Positions 47,700 through 56,385 of a DNA stretch of 64,000 nucleotides are shown piece after piece (within the stretch, counting starts at the first letter, position 1; each line of letters begins with the position of its first letter). Under the pieces are notes generated by a model. That model searched no databases. It was not told the origin of the DNA and was given only the letters and a program-made list of their open reading frames with translations. Position numbers and translations under genes: made by a program. The stretch is from Calditrichia bacterium (lineage in GTDB: Bacteria > Calditrichota > Calditrichia > RBG-13-44-9 > J075): contig JANQQU010000025.1 in the NCBI GenBank assembly GCA_028284905.1, forward strand, positions 62,001-126,000, written 5' to 3'.

Positions 47700-50048
47700 A
47701 TGAACATTGCACGACAATCTCTGCTTTCATGTATTTTAATCGTAGTCTTGGGCGCATTTGTCAGCGAACAGGCGCAGGCGCAAAATGATGTGATGATGCA
47801 AGCCTTTTACTGGGACGTGCCCGTCGATGCTACTAATAATAATGGCAGTTGGTGGGATACCCTCAGTGCACAGTCGACAACCCTGAAGAATGCTGGCTTT
47901 ACCGGTATTTGGGTGCCTTCCCCTTCGAAAGGGAATTTTGGCATTTATGATATGGGGTATGGCATTTTCGATCATTATGATCTCGGTAATTATAACCAGA
48001 AAGGCACCACGGAAACCCGTTTTGGCAGCCGGGCAGAACTGGAGAACATGATTTCCACGATGCAGCAGTCGCCGAAGATCGAAGTGTATGCTGATATCAT
48101 TCTCAATCACATCTATACCAGTGATGACGAAAGTGAAGCGAATCCGGCAGTAAAGCAATATGTCTTTGATCATGCCTATCGCAATAATACCCAATACCAG
48201 GCATATCCAACCAACGAAATTCTCTGGGTTATTCCCAATGCATCTCCCGGTGATTACTACATTCAAATTAAAGGATATTTACTCGATTGGAGTGCCGGTA
48301 ATGCTGAGCGTGGTTACGATCTGTTTATCGATTGGACCGGTGCTGGCGCGAATGGTACCGACACCTGGGAATATGAGCCCAACAATGGTGGAGGCCAGTT
48401 CAATAATTTCCCCGGTTCCGGCCGCACCGTCCGCGGGCATATCGAAAACAGCTCTGCGATAGATGAATTTAAAGTAACTGTTTCCAGCAGTCACGATATT
48501 GAAATTCGTCTGACTGCCCGGCGGGAAGATACTTCCGGCGGCTGGACCTGGGCCTGGGCAGATCAAACCAACGGTTACTATCCAGTGGCTGTTTGGCATA
48601 ATGGCAGCAATCTCGCTAACAGCACCCTGGAAGCGCGTACCAATACCGGTATCAGTTATCCGACCCACACCGGTACCGGGGAACAGAATTATACCTGGAA
48701 CTACAGCAATTTTCATCCGGTTGATAATAATGACTGGCTGGGATTTCCCGGCAGCGATGAAATTATCACCAATACCAAATTTTTTGGTAATGACATCAAT
48801 ACCTTTGGCACTGTCGAGCAAACCCGTCTGAAGGATTGGGGCGAGTGGATGGTCGACGAAATTGGCTTCGATGGCTTCCGCCTTGATTTTGTCCGTGGTT
48901 TCCAGGAATCTTTTGTCGCCGATTGGGTGAATAACCTGCCACTGTTGAATGGCAGTCAACGATTTATCGTTGGGGAATACTGGGGTGCTGATTACCGGAT
49001 TAAAAACTGGGTAAACAATGTAGCCAGCAATGGCGCCGATGTTGATGGTTTCGATTTCCCGCTGAAGTTTACCCTGACTAGCATGAGTAATGGGAACCAG
49101 AGCAGCTTTGATATGGCCTGGCTGAACCACGCTGGAATGGTCCGCAATAACTCCGGCAACGGGTTGCCTGGCACATCGGTCGTTACGTTTGTCGACAACC
49201 ACGATACCGGCAAAGAGCATGATAAATGGTTGACGAAGGATTTTGATATGGCTTATGCCTACATCCTTACCCACGAAGGTCGGCCCTGTGTTTTCTATCC
49301 GCATTACTTTGGTGTCACCCAGATAGACGCGCATAACTCTAGCTACCAGGTGACTGCACCGTCAAGTTTGCAGGATGACATCAATAAATTGAATTTTGTC
49401 CGCAAGAACTACCTCGGCGGCACGCTCAATGTGCTTAGCCAGACTGGCAATCCCTGGCCGTCCGGCGATACCTATCATGTCTATGCCGCCCGTCGTCAGG
49501 GCAATGGCACCCGTGATGGGGCGATTGTGGTTATCAATAATCACGATTCCCAAACCAAAGGCCTTTGGGTAGACAGTTCTCCGAGCGGTTTTTCCAACTG
49601 GGCGAATACTACGCTGGTCAATGCCTATGACAATACGCAGACCACCCAGGTTTATGCTGATGGCCGGGTATATGTATCCGCACCTTCCCGCGGTTACAGC
49701 GTTTGGGTGAAGCAGTCTGATTATCTTGCTTATAGTTCCTCAAAGGTTGTCAGCGAAAATGGCGAGATGACCGCACAGGTGCCGAACGCGTTTGAATTGC
49801 TTCCCAGTTATCCCAACCCGTTTAATCCGGCGACCAATATTCGTTTCCAAATACCGGAGAGTGGTCAGGTAACTGTCGAGATATATAATGCACTCGGTCA
49901 GCAGGTGACCACCCTGGTTAACGAATATGCAGAAGCAGGTATGCACGAAAAACGCTGGGATGCGGGCCGCCAATCCAGTGGACTTTATTACCTGCGGATT
50001 AGCTGGAATAATCAGATGAAGACACAGAAGTTGTTGTTGATGAAGTAG
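47700..50048 (+). CDS. GH13 alpha-amylase with an inserted domain and type IX tail
   Basis: A 782-residue secreted enzyme. Start 47700 is set by AGGAGG (47687-47692) and the signal peptide (ending SEQAQAQN). GH13 motifs: ADIILNHIYT (region I), GFRLDFVRG with nucleophile Asp396, IVGEYWG with acid/base Glu426, and FVDNHDTG with Asp502. Between regions I and II an Asn/Gly-rich insertion of about 170 residues (near 190-360) contains a beta-sandwich-like segment (TVRGHIENSSAIDEFKV), larger than a usual B domain. A beta-sandwich C domain precedes the CTD (from about 695, LLPSYPNPFNPAT, ending KLLLMK). It hydrolyses alpha-1,4 glucans such as starch outside the cell. Confidence 0.95.
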   Translation: MNIARQSLLSCILIVVLGAFVSEQAQAQNDVMMQAFYWDVPVDATNNNGSWWDTLSAQSTTLKNAGFTGIWVPSPSKGNFGIYDMGYGIFDHYDLGNYNQKGTTETRFGSRAELENMISTMQQSPKIEVYADIILNHIYTSDDESEANPAVKQYVFDHAYRNNTQYQAYPTNEILWVIPNASPGDYYIQIKGYLLDWSAGNAERGYDLFIDWTGAGANGTDTWEYEPNNGGGQFNNFPGSGRTVRGHIENSSAIDEFKVTVSSSHDIEIRLTARREDTSGGWTWAWADQTNGYYPVAVWHNGSNLANSTLEARTNTGISYPTHTGTGEQNYTWNYSNFHPVDNNDWLGFPGSDEIITNTKFFGNDINTFGTVEQTRLKDWGEWMVDEIGFDGFRLDFVRGFQESFVADWVNNLPLLNGSQRFIVGEYWGADYRIKNWVNNVASNGADVDGFDFPLKFTLTSMSNGNQSSFDMAWLNHAGMVRNNSGNGLPGTSVVTFVDNHDTGKEHDKWLTKDFDMAYAYILTHEGRPCVFYPHYFGVTQIDAHNSSYQVTAPSSLQDDINKLNFVRKNYLGGTLNVLSQTGNPWPSGDTYHVYAARRQGNGTRDGAIVVINNHDSQTKGLWVDSSPSGFSNWANTTLVNAYDNTQTTQVYADGRVYVSAPSRGYSVWVKQSDYLAYSSSKVVSENGEMTAQVPNAFELLPSYPNPFNPATNIRFQIPESGQVTVEIYNALGQQVTTLVNEYAEAGMHEKRWDAGRQSSGLYYLRISWNNQMKTQKLLLMK

Positions 50049-50129
50049 GGAAAGACTTGTTCAGCGTGGCGGCTTGTTGGTAGATGAGTCGCCATGGCTT
50101 TTAGCCGATACGGAATTCTGAGAAGTATG

Positions 50130-50253
50130 GTTCCGCTCCCTGTGGTCGCTAATGGTTAATGGGTTTATTTCCATATCATAATAACCCTTAGCGACCACAG
50201 GGAGCGGAACAATTAGCGCAGCGGAGCCATCAGCGACCAACGGGAGCGGCAAC
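50130..50253. repeat. 23-bp perfect inverted repeat with an extra degenerate arm
   Basis: Arms at 50130-50152 and 50188-50210 are exact complements (starting GTTCCGCTCCC, ending GGGAGCGGAAC), with a further GGGTT/AACCC pairing inside. A degenerate copy of the right arm (CAGCGACC...GGGAGCGG) lies at 50231-50253, next to the fucosidase stop codon. It sits between convergent amylase and fucosidase genes and may both end transcripts and represent a mobile palindrome. Confidence 0.65.
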
Positions 50254-50255
50254 CA

Positions 50256-51710
50256 TCATTTCTTCTCAATCTTAAAAGTATACGCATAATCACAAGGCAT
50301 CTTCGAAGGGTTCACCACTGGCATCGCTACCTCAATATTTTTGCCAGTCTGTTGCCACTGTAAATTTCCATCCATGCCGAGAAAACTGATTTTTGCAGAA
50401 GTTGGCAATGTCAGGCCTTTAATAATCAACTTTTTCTCCGGGAAAATCGGGCAAATTGCGTAGAGGGTATTTTCTTTTGTCGTAAAGAAAATTTCTTTTG
50501 TGGCCTTCCCCGGAGGCGGATTAATCGTTAATTCCATGATGTCATATTTCGATTTGTAGCTGCCTCTTTCCGGTTCATTGATCTCACCAGCGCTCCACTG
50601 ACAAGTATTTTTCCAGGGGCGCGTGCCATAGATCGCCTCTCCGTTCACCGCCAGCCAATTGCCGATATCTGCCAGTTTTTGCTGCATAATTACCGGAATC
50701 CGACCATCACCGGCCGGGCCAATATTAAGGAGCAGATTGCCGCCGCGACTGACGATGTCGATCAGCATGTAAACAAACTCCTGACTGGAATTGTAATGGG
50801 CGGCAGTTTCCATGCGGTTAAATCCGTAGGAATGCCCCATACCGCGATTTTCTTCCCAGGGATTCTCCGCAGTAGAAAGACCGGAGCCGTACTCGGTGGT
50901 ATAGTAACCGCCGTGCTTATGACGTGTATGTTTTCCCCAGCGATCATTGATTACCACATCATCTTTTGCCGGAGATTCATTAATGAGCCAGGTCAACAAT
51001 TCGGTCGCGCGCCAGGTGGTGTGGGGATAATTCCACTCACCGTCGGCGAAAATTACTTCCGGGGAATAATTGTTTACCAAATCCTTGAATTGTGGAATCA
51101 TGTGCTTTTCGACGAAGAGATCGACATCGGTTTGATAGAGGGGATTGAACCACTCGTAGAGGGAATAATAATAGCCCATTTTCAAGCCGGCACCGCGAAC
51201 TGCGTCGGTGAGTTCTTTCAGCAGATTCCGTTGCGGTCCGGTGCTGACACTGTTCCAGGGACGTCCCCAGGAGCGATCCGCTTCTGCGCTCGGCCAAAGG
51301 CAAAATCCATCATGATGCTTCGAGGTTAAAACGACATATTTAGCTCCGGAATTTCTGAAGACACCTGCCCACTGTTCGGCATCGAATAATTCCGTTTTAA
51401 ACTGCCGGGCAAAATCCGGATAAGTGAAATTTTCGCCATAATTTTTTCGATGAAATTCATTGATCATCGCGTGGCCGGGACGCGATTCTGTCAGCAAATC
51501 GTGCCAGTACCATTCGGCATATTCACCGGTCTTTGAAAAGGATGGTACAGCGTATAATCCCCAGTGAATGAAGATGCCAAACTTCGCATCCAGCCACCAC
51601 TGCGGGGTGGGGCGTTTGTCGATTTCTTCCCAGCTGGGTAGGGGGTGGGATTGGATGTTTGTTGAGAAAACCATAAGCACCAGGGCAATGATTAGTGGTG
51701 TTTTGAACAT
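50256..51710 (-). CDS. GH29 alpha-L-fucosidase
   Basis: A 484-residue enzyme. The start at 51710 has AGGAGC just upstream and gives a signal peptide (FKTPLIIALVLMVFSTNIQS); the in-frame codon at 51770 lies in a palindrome. The GH29 domain has WWLDAKFGIFIHWGLYAVPS, KYVVLTSKHHDGFCLWPS and nucleophile Asp223 in EVIFADGEWNYP; a C-terminal beta-sandwich ends the protein. The type IX tail is absent, so it may be periplasmic. It removes terminal alpha-L-fucose from glycans. It follows the DPP-IV-like gene on the same strand. Confidence 0.95.
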   Translation of the reverse strand: MFKTPLIIALVLMVFSTNIQSHPLPSWEEIDKRPTPQWWLDAKFGIFIHWGLYAVPSFSKTGEYAEWYWHDLLTESRPGHAMINEFHRKNYGENFTYPDFARQFKTELFDAEQWAGVFRNSGAKYVVLTSKHHDGFCLWPSAEADRSWGRPWNSVSTGPQRNLLKELTDAVRGAGLKMGYYYSLYEWFNPLYQTDVDLFVEKHMIPQFKDLVNNYSPEVIFADGEWNYPHTTWRATELLTWLINESPAKDDVVINDRWGKHTRHKHGGYYTTEYGSGLSTAENPWEENRGMGHSYGFNRMETAAHYNSSQEFVYMLIDIVSRGGNLLLNIGPAGDGRIPVIMQQKLADIGNWLAVNGEAIYGTRPWKNTCQWSAGEINEPERGSYKSKYDIMELTINPPPGKATKEIFFTTKENTLYAICPIFPEKKLIIKGLTLPTSAKISFLGMDGNLQWQQTGKNIEVAMPVVNPSKMPCDYAYTFKIEKK

Positions 51711-51730
51711 TTGTGCTCCTTTTCGAATGC

Positions 51731-51780
51731 GGAATGACGAATGCGGAACTCGGAATTCATCATTCCGCATTCGTCATTCC
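51731..51780. repeat. 18-bp perfect inverted repeat upstream of fucosidase gene
   Basis: GGAATGACGAATGCGGAA (51731-51748) and its complement (51763-51780) with a 14-base spacer. It fills most of the 85-base gap between the peptidase stop and the fucosidase start, so it may end or attenuate the upstream transcript, or be a REP-like unit. Confidence 0.65.
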
Positions 51781-51795
51781 CAATTCCGCATTTCA

Positions 51796-54033
51796 CTATT
51801 TCTCTAGCGGTAAATTCTCAAGTAGAAAATTGGTCATTTGCCGAAAAAGATGCCGGGATGTATTCTCGCCTTCATTGATGGAATGACTGCGGTTGGGATA
51901 GATCATCATCGAAAAATCCTTGTCATGGAGGATCAACTCATTTACCAATCTTTCGAAACTCTGGTAATGGACATTGTCATCGCCGGTGCCGTGCGCTATA
52001 AAAAGGTTGCCCTGCAGGCGATGGGCGAAGGTGATCGGGGAACCGTTAATATAGCCGTCCTGGTTGGTCGTTGGCAGGCCCATAAATCTTTCCTGATAAA
52101 TGGTGTCATAGAGCCGCTGGTCGCTAACAAAAGCCAGGGCAATACCGGTGCGGTATATTTCCGGGTAGCGAAAAAGTGCGTTCAGCGTCATTTGACCTCC
52201 TCCGCTCCAGCCCCAGCTGCCAACTCGTTCCGGATCGAGGTAAGGTTTGCTGGCCAGAAGTGCCTCTACGGCTGCCGCCTGATCGGCAGATGCCAGGATA
52301 CCGATCTGCTCGTAAATAATTTTCCGCCAGTCGCGACCACGAGGGCCGGGCGTGCCGCGATTATCAACGCTGATGACAACATAACCCAGCTGCGTCAAAT
52401 AAAGATGCCAGAGATAGCGATTACCTCTCCAGCGATCCAGCACCGTTTGTCCGGCGGGCTCGCCGTAAACGAACATCAGTAAAGGATATTGTTTGTTGGG
52501 ATCAAAATTGGGCGGGCGCATTTCCCAGGCATCCAGTTCGATGCTATCTTCGATGGTTACCCGAAAGAATTCCGCCGGCGTTTTTGCTAATGCATTCATC
52601 CGATCTTTAACAGCCTGATTATCGACAAGAGATTTTCGCTGGCGATGATCAGGGAGATTAATCAGCGAGTTGCTGGGGGGGACGCCGAAGCTGGTGGCAG
52701 TATGGAATGCCCACTTCGCGCCCGGAGAAATTTGATAGCTGTGAATGCCCGGCTGATCTGCCGGTGTCAAACGCTGCGGTTCTCCTTTTCCGTCAAGGGA
52801 TGCCCGGTAGAGATAACGCTGGGTAGGATTATCCGGGGAAGCGATGAAATACACCCAGCCGCCTTTTTCGTCGATCATTTCAATACTGACAATATCATAA
52901 TCGCCCGGTGTGAGGAGCTGCTGACTGCTGCCATCGCGGGAGATCAGGTAGAGATGCCGCCAGCCATCCCGCTCGCTCAGCCAGGTGAAGTATTTACCGT
53001 TTTCAAACCACTTCAGATCGTCATGAATATCGATCCAGGCATCATCTTTTTCCACCATAACGGTTTTTACCGAGCCGTCCTTGATGTCGCCCAGCAGCAG
53101 GGTGTTGGTATTTTGCAGGCGATTCATCCGTTGAATCATCACTTCTTTCGAGTTTGCCGCCCACTCCATACGTGGCACGTAATTATTGCGCAGGTCACCG
53201 GGAATATCGAACCAGGTGGACGCACCGCCTTTCGCGGAAATTACCCCGACCGTTACAGCGGAGTTTGTGGTACCGACTTTCGGGTAGGGGAGCGGAATCG
53301 GGCGGGAATAAATACTGTCTGTATTATTGATCATATAAAAAGTGCCCACGCCGCTTTTATCGAATCGCCAATAGGCGATTTTTTCCCCATTCGGGCTCCA
53401 GCTAAAACAGTCGCGCAGGGAGAATTCTTCCTCGTAAACCCAGTCCGAAGTACCGTTGACGATTGTCTCCGAACCGTCGGTCGTAATGGCGAGAATCTCT
53501 TCACTCTTCAATGTCTCGATATAAATATTATTCTCCCGAACGTAACCAACACGCTCCCCGTCCGGGGAAAATTTTGCAAACATTAATGTCGAAGGTTTTG
53601 GGGCATCTTTCCCTAGCTGCTGTAACTTGCCGGATTTCAGATGCAGTACCCAATAATCGCCGCGGGTGTTATGGCGCCAGACTTTTACAGTATTGGTGAA
53701 AATGAGCAGGCGCTTCTTGTCGTTCGACCATTGATAATCATCAATTGCTAACGGTTGATTATGCCCTTCCGGGGTCAGGGCATTACTGGAAACGAGAATC
53801 GTTCGCTCCCCACTGGTCGGATCGTATTGGACAATATCCTCGCCGCCGGTTTCCGGAGATGTCTCCAGGATGGTGTATCCATTGCCATCTTCCAGCCAGC
53901 GGGCCGGGCCGAAACGGGATAGTTTGAATTCATCGGAAGAGAATATCCGTTCGAGAGATAAAGATGATTGTCCCGAAATAGCTGTTGAAAATAGGAAGCT
54001 TATAGCAATTAAAAACAGAAGGATGCGATTCAT
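51796..54033 (-). CDS. Dipeptidyl-peptidase IV-like serine peptidase (S9B)
   Basis: A 745-residue secreted peptidase with signal peptide (ending TAISGQ). The N-terminal DPP-IV propeller (about 35-480) includes the DWVYEEEFSLRD motif whose Glu pair binds the substrate N terminus. The alpha/beta-hydrolase domain has the triad Ser610 in GWSGGG (most DPP-IVs have GWSYGG), Asp685 in GTGDDNVHYQS and His717 in NRSHSI. It removes X-Pro or X-Ala dipeptides from peptides in the periplasm. It is upstream of the fucosidase on the same strand, separated by a palindrome. Confidence 0.95.
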   Translation of the reverse strand: MNRILLFLIAISFLFSTAISGQSSLSLERIFSSDEFKLSRFGPARWLEDGNGYTILETSPETGGEDIVQYDPTSGERTILVSSNALTPEGHNQPLAIDDYQWSNDKKRLLIFTNTVKVWRHNTRGDYWVLHLKSGKLQQLGKDAPKPSTLMFAKFSPDGERVGYVRENNIYIETLKSEEILAITTDGSETIVNGTSDWVYEEEFSLRDCFSWSPNGEKIAYWRFDKSGVGTFYMINNTDSIYSRPIPLPYPKVGTTNSAVTVGVISAKGGASTWFDIPGDLRNNYVPRMEWAANSKEVMIQRMNRLQNTNTLLLGDIKDGSVKTVMVEKDDAWIDIHDDLKWFENGKYFTWLSERDGWRHLYLISRDGSSQQLLTPGDYDIVSIEMIDEKGGWVYFIASPDNPTQRYLYRASLDGKGEPQRLTPADQPGIHSYQISPGAKWAFHTATSFGVPPSNSLINLPDHRQRKSLVDNQAVKDRMNALAKTPAEFFRVTIEDSIELDAWEMRPPNFDPNKQYPLLMFVYGEPAGQTVLDRWRGNRYLWHLYLTQLGYVVISVDNRGTPGPRGRDWRKIIYEQIGILASADQAAAVEALLASKPYLDPERVGSWGWSGGGQMTLNALFRYPEIYRTGIALAFVSDQRLYDTIYQERFMGLPTTNQDGYINGSPITFAHRLQGNLFIAHGTGDDNVHYQSFERLVNELILHDKDFSMMIYPNRSHSINEGENTSRHLFRQMTNFLLENLPLEK

Positions 54034-54187
54034 AATGTCTCCATACAGTTATGCCGCATATACGTGCGCCGTTAGTGGTTTGATGATCTTAAAATTTACG
54101 GCTTTTGTTCGGATAAACAAATAGCCCGATGAGCGTTTTTTGAAATTGTTGGTTATTGGGGAATGTTTGAGGATTGTTTTGTTATCA

Positions 54188-54212
54188 AGCCCGGAGCTTT
54201 ATGCTCCGGGCT
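54188..54212. repeat. 10-bp stem hairpin in 420-base intergenic gap
   Basis: AGCCCGGAGC pairs with GCTCCGGGCT around TTTAT. A second weaker AAGGCC-type pairing (54222-54238) follows, and GC-rich CCCGGGGCGT near 54290 resembles other REP remnants. No T-run is seen. The gap 54034-54454 separates divergent peptidase and methyltransferase genes, and no gene is found in it. Confidence 0.5.
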
Positions 54213-54454
54213 AGGATTGATCGGCCTTTTGGGCCTTGATTTTATAGAGCGAATAACTAAGTCCTGGAAGGGCACACTTTGTAACCCGGGGCGTACAGCC
54301 TCGGTGGTGAGAGAGCAAGAGTGCGGGCATTAGATACTATAACGATCACACGACTTCGGAAATATGTTGATGATCACCCTTCCAATCCGTAGATTACAGG
54401 CCGTTTATGGAAAAGGCTGAAAGATAGAAATTGAAAATTCGCTGAAGGAATCCC

Positions 54455-55255
54455 ATGAGTAAGCAAAATGATCGCGCATTACGTATCTACAACGAAGTGT
54501 TGGAACTGGACCGGCTGCATTACGGCCTCTGGCAGCCAGACGACGAACTGACTATCGACAACCTGAAGATCGCCCAGGAGCGCTACGAGAGTCTCCTGAT
54601 CGATAGCATCCCGAATGGGGTAAATAGCGTGCTGGACGTCGGCTGCGGCACCGGCATTATGAGCAAGCGCTTGATCGCGGAGGGATATGATGTCGAGGGG
54701 CTTTCCCCGGACAATAATCAGCAGAAGCTGTTTACCGAATCGTTAGATGTGCCCTTTCATCACTGCATTTTCGAAGATTTTCAACCGCAGAAGAAATATG
54801 ATTGTTTGATTATGAGCGAATCGGCGCAATACATCAACCTGGAAAAATTCTTCCCGGCAGTGAACAACGCTTTGAAAGCGAACGGTCATCTGATCGTTTG
54901 CGATTACTTCGTAAAAAACGATGCCAGCGGTATTCTTGCGAAAAGCGGTCATAACCTGGAAAATTTCCTAACCCGGGCAAAGAGTGCCGGTTTTACGATT
55001 GTGCAGGAAAAAGACATTACCGCCGACGTTACTAAAACCCTGGACATCGCGAAAAACTTTGCCGATAAACTTTTCCTCGCCGCGGATATCGGCACCGAAA
55101 AGATCCGCGCTAAGCATCCCCATTTGCTGCGCTTTCTGCAGTGGTATTTCCGCAAGAAGATCGAGAAGAGCAAAGAACAATTGGCATTGATTGATTCCGT
55201 CGCGTTTGCCGAGAACAAGAGTTATAATTTTTTTGTTTTTCAATCCGGTGCATAA
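54455..55255 (+). CDS. Class I SAM-dependent methyltransferase
   Basis: A 266-residue enzyme with AAGGA 8 bases upstream. The N-terminal LHYGLWQPDDELTIDNLK is a pattern seen in UbiE/tocopherol-type methyltransferases. Motif I is VLDVGCGTGIMSKRL, and later motifs are YDCLIMSESAQYINL and ALKANGHLIVCDYF. The C-terminal helices (LRFLQWYFRKKIEKSKEQL) may contact the membrane or substrate. The neighbouring genes give no substrate. It is followed by the REP/RAYT cluster. Confidence 0.88.
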   Translation: MSKQNDRALRIYNEVLELDRLHYGLWQPDDELTIDNLKIAQERYESLLIDSIPNGVNSVLDVGCGTGIMSKRLIAEGYDVEGLSPDNNQQKLFTESLDVPFHHCIFEDFQPQKKYDCLIMSESAQYINLEKFFPAVNNALKANGHLIVCDYFVKNDASGILAKSGHNLENFLTRAKSAGFTIVQEKDITADVTKTLDIAKNFADKLFLAADIGTEKIRAKHPHLLRFLQWYFRKKIEKSKEQLALIDSVAFAENKSYNFFVFQSGA

Positions 55256-55327
55256 TTGTGGAAAATGATTTGCAGGGATGAAGAATTCCCGGGCGATTTC
55301 GTGGAATTATGTATATGCAATGTTGTT

Positions 55328-55404
55328 GGTGTAGGGGGGGAAGCATTCCTGGGCAAGATCGTGATTATATCTCCTGCTTTGAGATGGAATGCTTCCCCTA
55401 CACC
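55328..55404. repeat. REP-like palindrome 1, overlaps RAYT stop codon
   Basis: The left arm (55328-55349) and right arm (55386-55404) share GAAGCATTCC / GGAATGCTTC and GTGTAGGGG / CCCCTACAC. The right arm supplies the TAG stop (55398-55400, complement) of the RAYT gene. Confidence 0.8.
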
Positions 55405-55988
55405 TTTAATACATTGTTCAAAATATATCGGCGGACATTGTACAATTCATATTCATTGCGAATAATCCGTTCATAAAAATTGCGTTGCCATAATTTTTTG
55501 CCGGGTGTTTTACGGATTCGGTTTATTTTGCGGGTGGTTACCGATGAAAAATTTTGGATGATGGCGGATAACGATCCGGGTTTGGTGCCATTAGGGCGTT
55601 TTGTCGATGGTGTCGGTGCATGTAGGGACGAAGCATTCCCTTCGGTGATAGTGGATTCACTCTCGGGATTTTTGAAGGAATGCTTCATCCCTACATGACG
55701 CGTCGTCGTATCCTCATCCCCCACCAACCACAAAATTCCATGAAAATGATTTGGCATGGCCACGAATTCATCTAATTTCGCATTCTGAAAATGGGATGGT
55801 ATTTTTTCCCAATGATAGGCGATTATTTTTCCGAAATCATTCAATATCATTTTCTGGTTTCGGATTTCCCCTAAAAGACATTCCCGATTTTTAATACAAA
55901 TGGTTACAAAATATGCACCGGGGCTGGAATAATCATATCCCTTTAACCGGATCGATTTACGATTGTGTTTTTGCGGATCATATTTCAT
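55398..55988 (-). CDS. REP-associated tyrosine transposase (RAYT, Y1 HUH family)
   Basis: A 196-residue single-strand DNA transposase. It has the usual N terminus (RLKGYDYSSPGAYFVTICIKN), the HUH motif in AMPNHFHGILW and the C-terminal region with the catalytic Tyr (WQRNFYERIIRNEYELYNVRRY). RAYTs cut and move REP palindromes. Residues about 98-124 are encoded by a REP-like palindrome inside the gene (55619-55697), which keeps the frame open, and its stop codon lies in another palindrome. The frame is intact, so the enzyme may be active. The N-terminal SD is weak. Confidence 0.93.
   Translation of the reverse strand: MKYDPQKHNRKSIRLKGYDYSSPGAYFVTICIKNRECLLGEIRNQKMILNDFGKIIAYHWEKIPSHFQNAKLDEFVAMPNHFHGILWLVGDEDTTTRHVGMKHSFKNPESESTITEGNASSLHAPTPSTKRPNGTKPGSLSAIIQNFSSVTTRKINRIRKTPGKKLWQRNFYERIIRNEYELYNVRRYILNNVLKV
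55619..55697. repeat. REP-like palindrome 2, inside the RAYT coding sequence
   Basis: Left arm 55619-55639 and right arm 55677-55697 are 21 bases each with one mismatch and carry the same GAAGCATTCC core and TGTAGGGA ends as palindrome 1. It is translated in frame as about 27 residues of the transposase. Confidence 0.8.
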
Positions 55989-56016
55989 TTTCTACATGTC
56001 ATCCTTTTGATTTTTT

Positions 56017-56086
56017 GTGGGGGCGAAGCATTCCTGTTATATTATGTTGCCGAAAAAAGTATTTGCCAGGAATGCTTCGCCCCCAC
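56017..56086. repeat. REP-like palindrome 3, 5' of RAYT
   Basis: Exact 20-base arms (56017-56036 and 56067-56086), with the core GAAGCATTCC and GGGGGCG ends. The spacer holds TGCCGAAAAAA, which recurs in the partial copy at 56106. Confidence 0.8.
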
Positions 56087-56103
56087 ACCAAATATCACCC
56101 TAT

Positions 56104-56145
56104 ATTGCCGAAAAAATGTTTGCCAGGAATGCTTCATTCCCAGGC
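56104..56145. repeat. REP-like partial copy
   Basis: A direct repeat of the right half of palindrome 3 (TGCCGAAAAAA, then TTTGCCAGGAATGCTTC), ending in TTCCCAGGCA instead of the G/C-run. It looks like a tandem duplication with a decayed arm. The rest of 56146-56385 is gene-free. Confidence 0.65.
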
Positions 56146-56385
56146 AATACATTACCATTTATTGTCAGATTTAAGAAAAATAAACGCGGAGGCCAGTGTT
56201 TCTTGGAAAGGCATTTTGATCCTTATTGAGAAATCCTCAATCTCTAACTACATAAAGTAGTAGACTTACGAGCAAGAAAAATTGACCTGTACAGAGAAAT
56301 TATGAAACATAACCGACAATCTTCCGGTATTGGGTAACTATTCACTAACTGAATTGCTTGCCATCAATATTCGGAGGCGTCGCCT

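Noticed and set aside
48279-49334. 351-codon open frame antisense to the amylase gene
   Set aside because: It mirrors the GH13 gene codon for codon, has no signal or family motif, and the plus-strand gene has all catalytic residues.
52645-53586. 313-codon open frame antisense to the DPP-IV-like gene
   Set aside because: It is a shadow of a clearly conserved gene; the peptidase has the full triad.
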